Of a stretch of DNA of 64,000 nucleotides, positions 24,540 to 32,676 are shown one piece after another. Position numbers and translations under genes: made by a program. The number at the start of each line of letters is the position of its first letter. The stretch's first letter is position 1. The notes below the pieces were generated by a model. That model did no database searches, was not told the origin of the DNA, and worked only from the letters and a program-made list of their open reading frames with translations. Location of the stretch: the NCBI GenBank assembly GCA_964483785.1, contig CAZACW010000002.1, positions 1-64,000 of the forward strand, written 5' to 3'. Source of the DNA: JABDGZ01 sp964483785 (GTDB lineage: Bacteria; Omnitrophota; Gorgyraeia; Zapsychrales; Fredricksoniimonadaceae).

Positions 24540-25918
24540 TATATCTTATTTTGCTTGCTTTGGGAGGCTAATTTTTGGTCAGCCCAGAGGCCCAGGGCGA
24601 TTAAATAGAGAGGGGCCAAAGGCAGGGCGTAGCGGGTGAGGATAAAGAAGAAGGCAAAGAACAGGATATAGAGAAGGATGAGCCATCGGATGAAGGAGGC
24701 CAGCATGGACCCTGATTTGGGAGGCGCAAACCATAATCTGATCCAGGCAGCCAAGGACAGCAGGGACATCAGGAAGCGCAGGGCATTATTCAACAGCTTC
24801 ATATCATAAATTTTCTCAAGCCATGCAGGATACTCGACAAAGCCGATCTTGGTGGATTCCCAAAAGAACATTTTCAAGCCTTCGAGGGCGGTCAGGACAA
24901 AATACTGAAAAGGATTGTGCAGGGCCTGCTGGACCGAGGCCTTAAGCAAGGCGGTATTCATGGCTTCGGGCGGCAGGTTTTGGCCGATCATTTCAGTATT
25001 TTTAGCGTAGCCTAATCGATCAGATTCCTGAAAGGACCAGAAAGCGCAATCCTGCGCGCTGAAGTGGCTGGCGCAAACCCCTTCCCCGGGCACATAGGCC
25101 AGGCCCGCCGCGAATCTTTGAGGGGTCAGGGGCTCGACCCTGCGTGCGGTACTGCCGTAAAGGGCCCAGGCGCCGCGGTTGGTGACAGCGTAATGGCCGT
25201 TGTATTTGAGATTTAATCCTTTATAGGCCGTGATTGGGACATAGTAAAAGGCAAGGCCGGCGGCCAGGCCGAGCAAAAGGGGGATGATATGAAAGGAGCG
25301 CTGTCTGAGCATATTGACCGACGAGACCACGGCCCAAATTAGCAGATAGGCCGGGCTGATGCATTCAAACACTGCCTTGACCAAGGTCGCGGCCAGGAGC
25401 ATGAAGCCCAATAAGGCGCCGTAGGCAATTGACCTTGGGATATCGTTTTTCGTCACCGCTTTCCAGGCCGCGTGGCTAAAGAGGATGATGCCCAGGACCA
25501 AGGGAAACGCGGCGATTTCCGAATAGAGGCTGAAGGCCGCGTTATTAAGGGCAGGTGAAACGGCCAGATAGGCCAGCACCAGGGCACAGATGCCTTCGCG
25601 GACTTTCAAATGGCGCAGAATGAGATAGGTCAGAAGCTGGGTCAAGAACATCAGGACCATGCCGAAGATGGCCATGAACTGGACATAGGCCCAGCCAGTC
25701 ACCTGTTCCAGATGCATGGCAATGGAGATCAAAAAGGGATACAAAGGCTCGCGATTGGGCCCGGTTTTAAAATAGGCGATCCATCCGTCTGTATAGAGCA
25801 ATTTCCCCAGCTCTTGATAGCCGATGGCATCAAAGGCAAGGATCATCTTGGTAGCCAGGCTCAGATAGGTCCAGTAGGCGATGGAGAGGATAAAAACTAT
25901 GACAGTCGGCATTTGCAT
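24539..25918 (-). CDS. Membrane glycosyltransferase, GT39/ArnT-like
   Basis: A 459-residue polytopic protein with about 11 hydrophobic segments. The first extracytoplasmic loop has an acidic residue in ILAFDAIGYQELGKLLY and the block YFKTGPNREPLYP, the arrangement of GT-C fold enzymes (PMT/ArnT) that use polyprenyl-phosphate sugars. Expected to glycosylate a lipid or protein on the periplasmic face. Substrate unknown. It is the first gene of the metF-metH transcript; its start lies 19 bp from a GC-rich palindrome. Confidence 0.65.
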   Translation of the reverse strand: MQMPTVIVFILSIAYWTYLSLATKMILAFDAIGYQELGKLLYTDGWIAYFKTGPNREPLYPFLISIAMHLEQVTGWAYVQFMAIFGMVLMFLTQLLTYLILRHLKVREGICALVLAYLAVSPALNNAAFSLYSEIAAFPLVLGIILFSHAAWKAVTKNDIPRSIAYGALLGFMLLAATLVKAVFECISPAYLLIWAVVSSVNMLRQRSFHIIPLLLGLAAGLAFYYVPITAYKGLNLKYNGHYAVTNRGAWALYGSTARRVEPLTPQRFAAGLAYVPGEGVCASHFSAQDCAFWSFQESDRLGYAKNTEMIGQNLPPEAMNTALLKASVQQALHNPFQYFVLTALEGLKMFFWESTKIGFVEYPAWLEKIYDMKLLNNALRFLMSLLSLAAWIRLWFAPPKSGSMLASFIRWLILLYILFFAFFFILTRYALPLAPLYLIALGLWADQKLASQSKQNKI

Positions 25919-25936
25919 ACAATTATTTTAATACCA

Positions 25937-25965
25937 ACCATCACAACCCCGGGGGTTGTGATGGT
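25937..25965. repeat. 29-bp GC-rich palindrome, copy A1
   Basis: Perfect 14-bp arms ACCATCACAACCCC and complement around a central G. Three more copies or variants lie at 26209-26237, 37750-37776 and 37779-37807. It sits between the divergent glycosyltransferase and wHTH regulator genes, with no T-run, so it is not a standard terminator. The interval 25919-26312 holds no gene, only this and the next three repeat and promoter features. Confidence 0.85.
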
Positions 25966-26051
25966 GTCTGCATTGTTTGTATCATATCAATATCGGACTT
26001 TTTAGACAAGTAGGGGATCAATTATGTAAGTTTGACATAACGCCATCTGTC

Positions 26052-26201
26052 GGAATGCAAGAATATGTTTTTTCACCGCGACGCGCCCCCCAACCCCCCA
26101 AACGCGGCGCGTCGGAGCTACAAAAGAGAACATTTGTAAGCAGCTCCTGTGCGCCTGGGGGGAGAGCGCATCGCCTTATCAAAAACATATTCTTGCATTC
26201 C
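26052..26201. repeat. 150-bp cloverleaf-like element with perfect 21-bp closing stem
   Basis: The arms 26052-26072 and 26181-26201 are perfect 21-bp inverted repeats (right arm AAAAACATATTC...CATTCC). They enclose three hairpins in order: CGACGCGCC/GGCGCGTCG (26079-26087/26106-26114); GGAGCT+ACAAA with TTTGT+AGCTCC (26114-26124/26133-26147); TGCGC/GCGCA (26150-26154/26166-26170). The design suggests a structured RNA or a single-strand-folding mobile element. No convincing ORF inside. Confidence 0.7.
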
Positions 26202-26208
26202 TTAAAAA

Positions 26209-26237
26209 ACCATCACAACCCCCGGGGTTGTGATGGT
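26209..26237. repeat. 29-bp GC-rich palindrome, copy A2
   Basis: Same 14-bp arms as A1 but central C, so it is in inverted orientation relative to A1; the two bracket the cloverleaf element. Confidence 0.85.
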
Positions 26238-26263
26238 GGGGCGTGTATAATTTTTTATTTATA

Positions 26264-26291
26264 TTGACATGTTAAAGGCCGCTCTTATAAT
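26264..26291 (+). promoter_or_regulatory. Consensus promoter of the glycan locus regulator
   Basis: Perfect TTGACA (26264-26269) and perfect TATAAT (26286-26291), 16-bp spacer. Confidence 0.85.
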
Positions 26292-26309
26292 GTTCATATA
26301 TTGAACATT
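26289..26309 (+). promoter_or_regulatory. Palindromic operator over the start site
   Basis: AATGTTCA-N5-TGAACATT, perfect 8-bp arms, overlapping the -10 box and predicted start site. The likely binder is the wHTH protein encoded 4 bp downstream (autorepression). Confidence 0.7.
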
Positions 26310-26312
26310 GCC

Positions 26313-26870
26313 ATGAATCCTCCTCAAGACTCCTTAGACGAACGGGAATTTGAATTGGTCAATATCGTAGGCGCCGAACTCGGTGCCAATCAACGGGTTT
26401 TGTCCAAGCAATTGGATATTTCCCTTGGCATGACCAATATGCTGATCCGCCGTTTGGTCTCCAAGGGCTATATCCGCATCCGGCAGTTAAACAAGAAAAA
26501 GACCCAGTATATCCTCACCCCCAAAGGCTTTGCCGAAAAATACCAAAAATCCATCCGTTATACCTTAAAAACCATCCGCTCCATCGGCCTGATCCGCAAT
26601 CAGTTAAACATCGTCATCCAGCGTCTTTATCAGGACGGGGAAAGGGTCTTTTTTATCCTCGGCAGTTCAGACCTGGCGGAATTGGTGGAAATGTCCCTTA
26701 GACAGCCCCAATGGGAGGGCGTGCAATTTAGCCGCGTGGAGGCAATTTCCGGCCATCCCGAAGGGGTGATCTTAATTTGCAGGGAGCAGGTCGAGGCTGT
26801 ACCGTCAACCCCGGGCCGCTATGTCGATTTACTCAAGGAGCTGGCCAGCCAAAACAGGGAAGGAATATGA
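26313..26870 (+). CDS. Winged-helix (MarR-like) regulator heading the glycan locus
   Basis: A 185-residue protein with an N-terminal winged helix (VLSKQLDISLGMTNMLIRRL, wing KKKTQYILT at about residue 70), like the MarR-type regulators found at the head of exopolysaccharide clusters, plus a C-terminal alpha/beta domain (VFFILGSSDLAELVE) that may sense a ligand. ATG at 26313 is preferred; an upstream in-frame TTG at 26301 lies inside the operator. No clear Shine-Dalgarno, with a predicted leader of only about 15 nt. The stop overlaps the next gene. It probably represses the strong promoter before it and so controls the whole locus. Confidence 0.82.
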   Translation: MNPPQDSLDEREFELVNIVGAELGANQRVLSKQLDISLGMTNMLIRRLVSKGYIRIRQLNKKKTQYILTPKGFAEKYQKSIRYTLKTIRSIGLIRNQLNIVIQRLYQDGERVFFILGSSDLAELVEMSLRQPQWEGVQFSRVEAISGHPEGVILICREQVEAVPSTPGRYVDLLKELASQNREGI

Positions 26871-28939
26871 TGATGCCAAAATCCGTTCCGGTTTCCTTTG
26901 TCGATTTTTCGCACACCGGCAAGACCATTGACACCCGGTTTTTCCCGTTGGGTGTGGCCTATGTGGCGGCCTATGCCAAGGAGCTGTTTAAGGAGCTCAT
27001 CGACGTGGCCATTTACAAATATCCCAATGAATATTCCGCTTATTTGGACCAGACCATCCCCCAGGTGGCCTGCTTTTCCAATTTTTCCTGGAATTTCCGG
27101 CTGGGCTATGAATACGCGCGCCAGATCAAATTAAAATCCCCGCAGTCGATCACGGTCTTCGGCGGCCCCAATTACGGCCACCTGCCCCAAGAGCAGGAAC
27201 AATTCCTCAAAGACCATCCCTACATCGATTTTTACATCGTGGAAGAAGGCGAATTCACTTTCGCCGCCCTGCTTAAGGAATTGATCGCGCGTGATTTTAA
27301 CATCGATGCGCTCCTGCAGGACCGCCCCGGCCTGCCGGGGATCCATTATTTCAAGAACGGCTCATTTACGCGCAATGACACCCAGCCGCGCATTCAGGAG
27401 CTGTCCGTGATCCCCTCGCCCATCCTCAACGGCATGATGGACAAATTTATCGCTGAAGAGTATATCCCCATGATCCAGACCACCCGGGGCTGTCCCTATT
27501 CCTGCACCTTCTGCCATGACGGCAATGTGTACCAGAATAAACTGAAGCGTTTCCCCACGTCGCGCTACCAGGAGGAGATTGAATATATCGCCCGGCGCAC
27601 CAAGGTGCCGCATCTGATGATCACGGACTTGAATTTCGGGATCTTTGAGGAGGATTTTGAGACCGCCCAGTTTATCGCAGAGATCAAAAAGAAATACCAA
27701 TGGCCGCAGACCGTGGATTTGACCGCGGCCAAGAACAACAAGGAGCGCATCGGCCGCATCGTCGAGCTTTTCGGCAACACCTATCTCATGGGCGCCTCGG
27801 TGCAGTCCACGGACCCCGAGGTCCTGACCGCCATCAAAAGGTCCAATCTGCCCTTTGAGGAATTGGTGAGGATGGCCAAGAAATCCGCCCAATTCGGGGG
27901 CAACAGCTATTCCGAGGTGATTCTCTGCCTGCCGGGCGATTCCAAAAGGGCACATTTTAAGTCGGTCCTGGATTTGATGGACGGGCACATGGATGAGGTG
28001 CGCATGTACCAGTTCATTTTGCTCGCCGGCACCGCCGGCGGCTCCAACGAGGCCAGGCTGAAATACGGGTATAAGACCAAATGGCGGGCCTTGCCGCGCT
28101 GTTTCGGCAAATACAAGATCTTCGGCCGGGAATTTCCCATCGCGGAAATCCATGAGGTCTGCATCGAGCACAAGACCATGAGCCATCAGGATTATTTGGA
28201 CTGCCGCAAATTAAACCTGATCGTCGAGATTTTCAACAACGGCAAGGTCTTCGGCGAATTGTTCAGGTTCTCCGATTATCTGGGCATGTCCCGGGCCACC
28301 ATCATCCAGGAAATTTACAACCGCGCCGTGAAAGACCAGGGGGAGATGGGGAAAATTTTCAGGGATTTCGAGGAGAGCGAGGAAAAGAGCTTTTTCCCGT
28401 CGCGCCAGGCCCTGGAAGATTTTATTGCTGTACCGGAAAATATCGACCGCTATTTAAGGGGCGAGATCGGCATCAATCAGATCATGACCTTTCGCGGGGA
28501 GGCGCTGTTGAACCATTTTGACTATAACGCCCGGCTGATCTTTGATGTGGTGCGCGATGAGCTTAAAAAGACCAATCAGTGGGACGAGGTCAAGGCCCTG
28601 TATTTGGATGAGCTGTGCGCCTACATCCTGGCCTGCCGCGGCGATCTTTTGAGCATCGACAAGGAGATCGTGAAAACCTGCCATTTTGATTTCGTCAAAC
28701 TGTACCTGGACAATTTCACGGCCAATCCGAAGGACGTGATGGTCCAGGAAGGCATCCAGATCATCATCGGGCATTCGCCTGAGCGGCGCAGGGAAATCGA
28801 GGAGAATTTGAAATTATACGGGCGTTCCGGCGAGGGCCTGGGCCATTACATGCAGCGCGGGAATATTTTCAGGCTTTACCGCGAGCCGCGCTACGCACAC
28901 GCGCCCATGCTGAAGGCCCAAGGGGCCGAGGTCAATTAA
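26867..28939 (+). CDS. B12-binding radical SAM protein
   Basis: A 690-residue enzyme: N-terminal cobalamin-binding Rossmann-like region (about 1-170, with the FGGPNYGHLPQEQE block), then a radical SAM barrel with the [4Fe-4S] cysteines in RGCPYSCTFCHDG (C209, C213, C216), then a long C-terminal extension of about 250 residues. Such enzymes often methylate or rearrange unactivated carbons. ATG at 26867 overlaps the regulator stop; ATGs at 26870 and 26873 are alternatives. Being first after the regulator suggests a role in making or modifying a glycan sugar. Substrate unknown. Confidence 0.88.
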   Translation: MMMPKSVPVSFVDFSHTGKTIDTRFFPLGVAYVAAYAKELFKELIDVAIYKYPNEYSAYLDQTIPQVACFSNFSWNFRLGYEYARQIKLKSPQSITVFGGPNYGHLPQEQEQFLKDHPYIDFYIVEEGEFTFAALLKELIARDFNIDALLQDRPGLPGIHYFKNGSFTRNDTQPRIQELSVIPSPILNGMMDKFIAEEYIPMIQTTRGCPYSCTFCHDGNVYQNKLKRFPTSRYQEEIEYIARRTKVPHLMITDLNFGIFEEDFETAQFIAEIKKKYQWPQTVDLTAAKNNKERIGRIVELFGNTYLMGASVQSTDPEVLTAIKRSNLPFEELVRMAKKSAQFGGNSYSEVILCLPGDSKRAHFKSVLDLMDGHMDEVRMYQFILLAGTAGGSNEARLKYGYKTKWRALPRCFGKYKIFGREFPIAEIHEVCIEHKTMSHQDYLDCRKLNLIVEIFNNGKVFGELFRFSDYLGMSRATIIQEIYNRAVKDQGEMGKIFRDFEESEEKSFFPSRQALEDFIAVPENIDRYLRGEIGINQIMTFRGEALLNHFDYNARLIFDVVRDELKKTNQWDEVKALYLDELCAYILACRGDLLSIDKEIVKTCHFDFVKLYLDNFTANPKDVMVQEGIQIIIGHSPERRREIEENLKLYGRSGEGLGHYMQRGNIFRLYREPRYAHAPMLKAQGAEVN

Positions 28940-29938
28940 ATGGGCCAAAACGTTTTAGTGACAGGCGGGGCAGGGTTTATCGGCAGTCATGTGGTGGACC
29001 GTCTCTTAAGCGGCGGGCACAAGGTCACAGTCATCGATAATCTCTCAACCGGCCGCTGGGCGAATATCGAGCATCATCAGGCCAATCCGGATTTGACCTT
29101 TATCGAGGCGGATATCGCTGACTTTAACGCCATCGAAGGGCATTTTAAGGGCCAGCAGGTCGTTTTTCATCTGGCGGCCCTGGCAGATATTGTGCCGTCG
29201 ATCGTCAACCCCCGGGGATATTATGCCGCCAATGTTTTAGGCACCATGCATGTACTGGAAGCTTCCAGGCTCCATGGGGTGGGCAGGTTTGTTTATACAG
29301 CTTCTTCATCGTGCTACGGCATTCCGGCCAAGGAGCATTACCCCACGGCGGAAACAGCGCCCATCCACACGGAATATCCTTACGCGCTGACCAAATACTT
29401 AGGAGAAACAACGGCCTTTCATTGGGCCAAGGTGTACAAACTGCCGGTGGTTTCTTTAAGACTTTTCAATGTTTACGGCCCGCGTGCGCGCACCTCAGGC
29501 ACCTACGGCGCGGTGTTCGGCGTATTCCTGACCCAAAAGCTCAACGCCAAACCCTATACGGTGGTCGGCGACGGCCAACAGACCCGTGATTTCATCTATG
29601 TCAGCGACGTGGCCGAGGCTTTTGTTGCCGCCGGATTTTCCGCGGTGCAGGGAGCAATTTTCAACGTAGGCACGGGCAAGCCGCAAAGCATCAATCATTT
29701 GGTGTCCCTGCTGGGAGGCGCAAAGGTGCATATCCCCAAAAGGCCGGGCGAGCCGGAATGCACCTGGGCGGATATCCGCAAGATCCAGGCCCAACTGGGT
29801 TTCACCCCCAAGGTCTCATTTGAAGACGGGGTGCAGAAAATTTTGAAACACATCGACTATTGGCGCGAGGCCCCGGTTTGGACGCCGCAGAGCATTCAGG
29901 AAGCGACCCAGGACTGGTTTAAATACCTCGTCCGGTAA
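28940..29938 (+). CDS. NAD-dependent sugar epimerase/dehydratase (UDP-sugar 4-epimerase-like)
   Basis: A 332-residue extended short-chain dehydrogenase. NAD-binding GGAGFIGSHVV at residues about 9-19, the serine in TASSSCYG, the catalytic YxxxK in YPYALTKY, and LRLFNVYGPRAR. The closest pattern is UDP-glucose/UDP-GlcNAc 4-epimerase (GalE/WbpP type). It starts immediately after the radical SAM stop. It would supply a nucleotide sugar for glycan assembly. Confidence 0.88.
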   Translation: MGQNVLVTGGAGFIGSHVVDRLLSGGHKVTVIDNLSTGRWANIEHHQANPDLTFIEADIADFNAIEGHFKGQQVVFHLAALADIVPSIVNPRGYYAANVLGTMHVLEASRLHGVGRFVYTASSSCYGIPAKEHYPTAETAPIHTEYPYALTKYLGETTAFHWAKVYKLPVVSLRLFNVYGPRARTSGTYGAVFGVFLTQKLNAKPYTVVGDGQQTRDFIYVSDVAEAFVAAGFSAVQGAIFNVGTGKPQSINHLVSLLGGAKVHIPKRPGEPECTWADIRKIQAQLGFTPKVSFEDGVQKILKHIDYWREAPVWTPQSIQEATQDWFKYLVR

Positions 29939-29975
29939 GCGATGATTATGGGCATTTGTTTGGTTCTTTTTGCTT

Positions 29976-30063
29976 CTCATCGGGTGGCCGAGGGAGGGGT
30001 CTACCCGCCGCGCGCAGGCTTTTGCGAGCACGGCGGGGAAACCCGAGGCCAGGACCCGATGAG
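29976..30063. other. GC-rich structured intergenic element
   Basis: CTCATCGGGT (29976-29985) pairs perfectly with ACCCGATGAG (30054-30063). Inside are GGCC/GGCC (29986-29989/30047-30050), CCCGCCG/CGGCGGG (30004-30010/30031-30037) and CGCA/TGCG (30013-30016/30023-30026). It fills the 166-bp gap between two epimerase genes. A 42-codon frame (29942-30070) covers it but looks accidental. Possible RNA structure or repeat-family member. Confidence 0.5.
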
Positions 30064-30104
30064 TTGCTGAACAGGATCGACTAAGGAAAGGACAATACAC
30101 CATC

Positions 30105-31130
30105 ATGAACAAGATCAAGACGGTTTTAGTGACAGGCGGGGCCGGGTACGTCGGAGCGGTGCTGGTGCCGAAGCTTTTGGACAAAGGGTACACGGTCAAG
30201 GTGCTGGATTTGTACACCTATGGCGAGGATATTTTCGATGAGATCAAGGACAGGTCCAAGTTGGTCGAAATCAAGGGCGATATCTGCGACCAGGCCCTGC
30301 TGCGTCAATCTTTGCAAGGAACTGATGCGGTCATCCATCTGGCCTGCATTTCCAATGATCCTTCCTTTGAATTGAACCCGGAATTAAGTTTGAAGGTCAA
30401 TTATGAGGCCTTTGAGCCCTTGGTCAAGATCAGCCGGGAAAGCGGGGTGAAGCGCTTCATTTACGCTTCCACCTGCAGCGTCTACGGCGTCAGCGACGCG
30501 CCCGAGGTGACCGAAGACCATCCGCTTCTGCCTATTACGGATTACAACAAGTATAAGGGCCTCTGCGAACCGATCTTGGCCCGCTACCAGTCCCCGGATT
30601 TTACCACCATCACCATCCGGCCGGCCACGGTCTGCGGCTATTCGCCCCGTCAGCGCTTTGATCTGACGGTCAATATTCTGACTAATCATGCCTATCATAA
30701 CAACCGCATCAAGGTCTTTGGCGGCAAGCAGGAGCGCCCCAATATCCATATCGGCGATATCACCAACCTTTATGTGCAATTGTTGGAACTGCCCGAGGCC
30801 AAGATCGCCGGCAAGATCTACAACGCCGGCTTTCAAAACCGCGCGGTGGCGGATATCGCCCTCATCGTGCAGAAGATCATGGCCCAGGAATTTCCGCAGA
30901 GGCCCCAGGCCGTGATCGAGACCGTGCCTTCGGATGATATCCGCTCCTACCGGATCTCCTCGGAGAAGATCAAAAGGGAGCTGGGGTTTGTGCCCGCATT
31001 TACCATCGAGGACGCGGTGAAGGACCTGATCAAAGCGTTGAAGGCTGGAAAATACCAGGACCCCATGAACAATCCGCGCTATTTCAACATCAAGATGCTT
31101 AAATCCATGGAAGCGCAGGCCCAGGTTTAA
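30105..31130 (+). CDS. NAD-dependent epimerase/dehydratase
   Basis: A 341-residue extended SDR, distinct from its neighbour. NAD-binding TGGAGYVGAVLVPKLL, the block CISNDPSFELNP, catalytic YNKYKG (YxxxK), and IRPATVCGYSPRQRFD. The CISNDPS and RFDLTVN patterns are those of a subgroup common in O-antigen and heptose clusters. RBS AAGGA is 9-13 bases upstream. Substrate probably a nucleotide-activated sugar. Confidence 0.87.
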   Translation: MNKIKTVLVTGGAGYVGAVLVPKLLDKGYTVKVLDLYTYGEDIFDEIKDRSKLVEIKGDICDQALLRQSLQGTDAVIHLACISNDPSFELNPELSLKVNYEAFEPLVKISRESGVKRFIYASTCSVYGVSDAPEVTEDHPLLPITDYNKYKGLCEPILARYQSPDFTTITIRPATVCGYSPRQRFDLTVNILTNHAYHNNRIKVFGGKQERPNIHIGDITNLYVQLLELPEAKIAGKIYNAGFQNRAVADIALIVQKIMAQEFPQRPQAVIETVPSDDIRSYRISSEKIKRELGFVPAFTIEDAVKDLIKALKAGKYQDPMNNPRYFNIKMLKSMEAQAQV

Positions 31131-31140
31131 AGGACCCTTT

Positions 31141-32676
31141 ATGGACGAGAAAATCAGCAGAAAAATCCTGCCGCTCAAAGAGCTGGCCAAACGCATCGAG
31201 GACAATAAGGCCAAGGGCCGCAAGGTGGTGCAGTGCCACGGGGTTTTTGACATCGTGCATCTGGGCCATGTGCGCCATTTTAACATGGCCAAAAAAGAGG
31301 GGGATGTCCTTTTGGTCACCCTCACCGCCGACCGTTTTGTCAAGCGGGGGCCGGGCCGGCCGATCTTCAATGAGGCCCTGCGCGCCGAGCATTTGGCCTC
31401 CTTGGCCATGGTGGATTTTGTCGGCATCATCGAGTCGGCGACGGCCACGGAATGCATCAAGATCCTCAAGCCCAATTTTTACGCCAAGGGCGTTGAATAC
31501 AAAAACCACAGCCAGGACATCACGGGCAAGATCTCCGAGGAAGAAGAGGCCATCCAGTCCGTCGGCGGCAAGGTCGTCTACACCGATGATATCACCTTCA
31601 GCTCTTCCCAGATCATCAACTCGTACCTGGACGTGTTTCCTCAGCGGACCGTGCGCTATCTGCAGGCCATTGAGAAGCGTTTCCCCATTGAAACGATCAT
31701 CGCCTCGATCGAGAAGATCAAAAGACTCAAGGCCCTGGTGATCGGGGATGCCATTATCGATGAGTACCATTACTGCGTGCCCATGGGCAAGTCCTCCAAG
31801 GAACATTTGGTGGTCAACCGCTACACCTCCGAAGAGATGTTTGCCGGCGGAAGTCTGGCCACGGCCAATAATGTGGCCAGCATCTGCGGCCAGGTGGATT
31901 TGGTCACCATCCTGGGCCGGGAGAACACCAAGGAAGATTTCATCCGCAGCCGCCTGGCGCCCAATGTCAAGCCGCGCTTCTTCTATCGGCCGGACACCAA
32001 TACCATCATCAAGCGCCGTTTTGTCGGCGAGAACGCCAACCGCAAGCTCTTTGAAATCTGTTACATGAAGGACAATGATATTGCCAGGAGGGAAGAATCC
32101 AATATCGCCCGGCACTTGGACAAGGTGATCGCGGATTATGATGTGGTGATCGTCTCGGATTTCGGCCACGGCCTTTTGACTAAGAATCTGATTGACCTGA
32201 TCTGCGCCAAGTCCAAATACCTGGCGGTGAATGCCCAGACCAACAGCGCCAATATCGGCTTTAATATGGTCACCAAATATCCGCGGGCCAACTGCGTCTG
32301 CATCGACGAGCTGGAACTGCGCTTTGCCGCGCATGATAAATTCAACGATCTGCGCGAGCTGGCCAAGACCGTTTACAGCCAAATCGGCTGCCAATACATC
32401 ATTGCCACCCGGGGCTCCTACGGGTCCCTGAGCTATTCCCAAGAGCATGGTTTCCATGAAACGCCGGCCTTTTCCTACCGTGTGGTGGATGCCATCGGCG
32501 CGGGGGACGCCTTTTTCGCCTTTGTGGCCCCGTGTTTTGCCAGCGGCATGCCGCAGGAACTGGTGTCCTTTATCGGCAACGCGGTGGGGTCCTTGGCTGT
32601 GCAGATCGTCTGCAACCGCGAACCGGTGAAGACCGTGGATTTGATCAAATTTATGACGAGATTGCTGAAATGCTAA
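31141..32676 (+). CDS. HldE-like fusion with swapped domains (nucleotidyltransferase then PfkB kinase)
   Basis: A 511-residue fusion. The N-terminal half (about 25-165) is a cytidylyltransferase-fold domain with HGVFDIVHLGHVRH. The C-terminal half (about 195-505) is a PfkB/ribokinase-type kinase with LVIGDAIIDEY and the catalytic DAIGAGDAFFA. In E. coli HldE, which phosphorylates heptose 7-phosphate and then adenylylates it, the kinase comes first, so the order here is reversed. Likely role: activation of a phosphorylated sugar as an NDP-sugar for the glycan. The stop overlaps the next start by 7 bp. Confidence 0.85.
   Translation: MDEKISRKILPLKELAKRIEDNKAKGRKVVQCHGVFDIVHLGHVRHFNMAKKEGDVLLVTLTADRFVKRGPGRPIFNEALRAEHLASLAMVDFVGIIESATATECIKILKPNFYAKGVEYKNHSQDITGKISEEEEAIQSVGGKVVYTDDITFSSSQIINSYLDVFPQRTVRYLQAIEKRFPIETIIASIEKIKRLKALVIGDAIIDEYHYCVPMGKSSKEHLVVNRYTSEEMFAGGSLATANNVASICGQVDLVTILGRENTKEDFIRSRLAPNVKPRFFYRPDTNTIIKRRFVGENANRKLFEICYMKDNDIARREESNIARHLDKVIADYDVVIVSDFGHGLLTKNLIDLICAKSKYLAVNAQTNSANIGFNMVTKYPRANCVCIDELELRFAAHDKFNDLRELAKTVYSQIGCQYIIATRGSYGSLSYSQEHGFHETPAFSYRVVDAIGAGDAFFAFVAPCFASGMPQELVSFIGNAVGSLAVQIVCNREPVKTVDLIKFMTRLLKC

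Noticed and set aside
26079..26170. Integron attC site
   Set aside because: Folded GC-rich core is reminiscent, but no integrase, no core-site consensus and no cassette array were seen.
25977..26267. 96-codon plus-strand ORF over the cloverleaf element
   Set aside because: Consists of translated inverted repeats; the start lies in repeat flank and there is no ribosome-binding site.
27362..28186. Minus-strand frame of 274 codons within the first B12 radical SAM gene
   Set aside because: Antisense to the radical SAM core; periodic codon bias belongs to the plus strand.
29942..30070. 42-codon ORF between the two epimerase genes
   Set aside because: Coincides with a strongly folded GC-rich element, lacks a ribosome-binding site and has an unlikely amino acid pattern.
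30384..31475. Minus-strand frame of 363 codons opposite the epimerase gene
   Set aside because: Covers the well-supported plus-strand SDR and the start of the next gene; no ribosome-binding site or domain signal.
31099..32457. Long minus-strand frame (452 codons) opposite the HldE-like gene
   Set aside because: It is a shadow of a clearly recognisable plus-strand gene in GC-rich DNA; its translation shows no family motif and is low-complexity.
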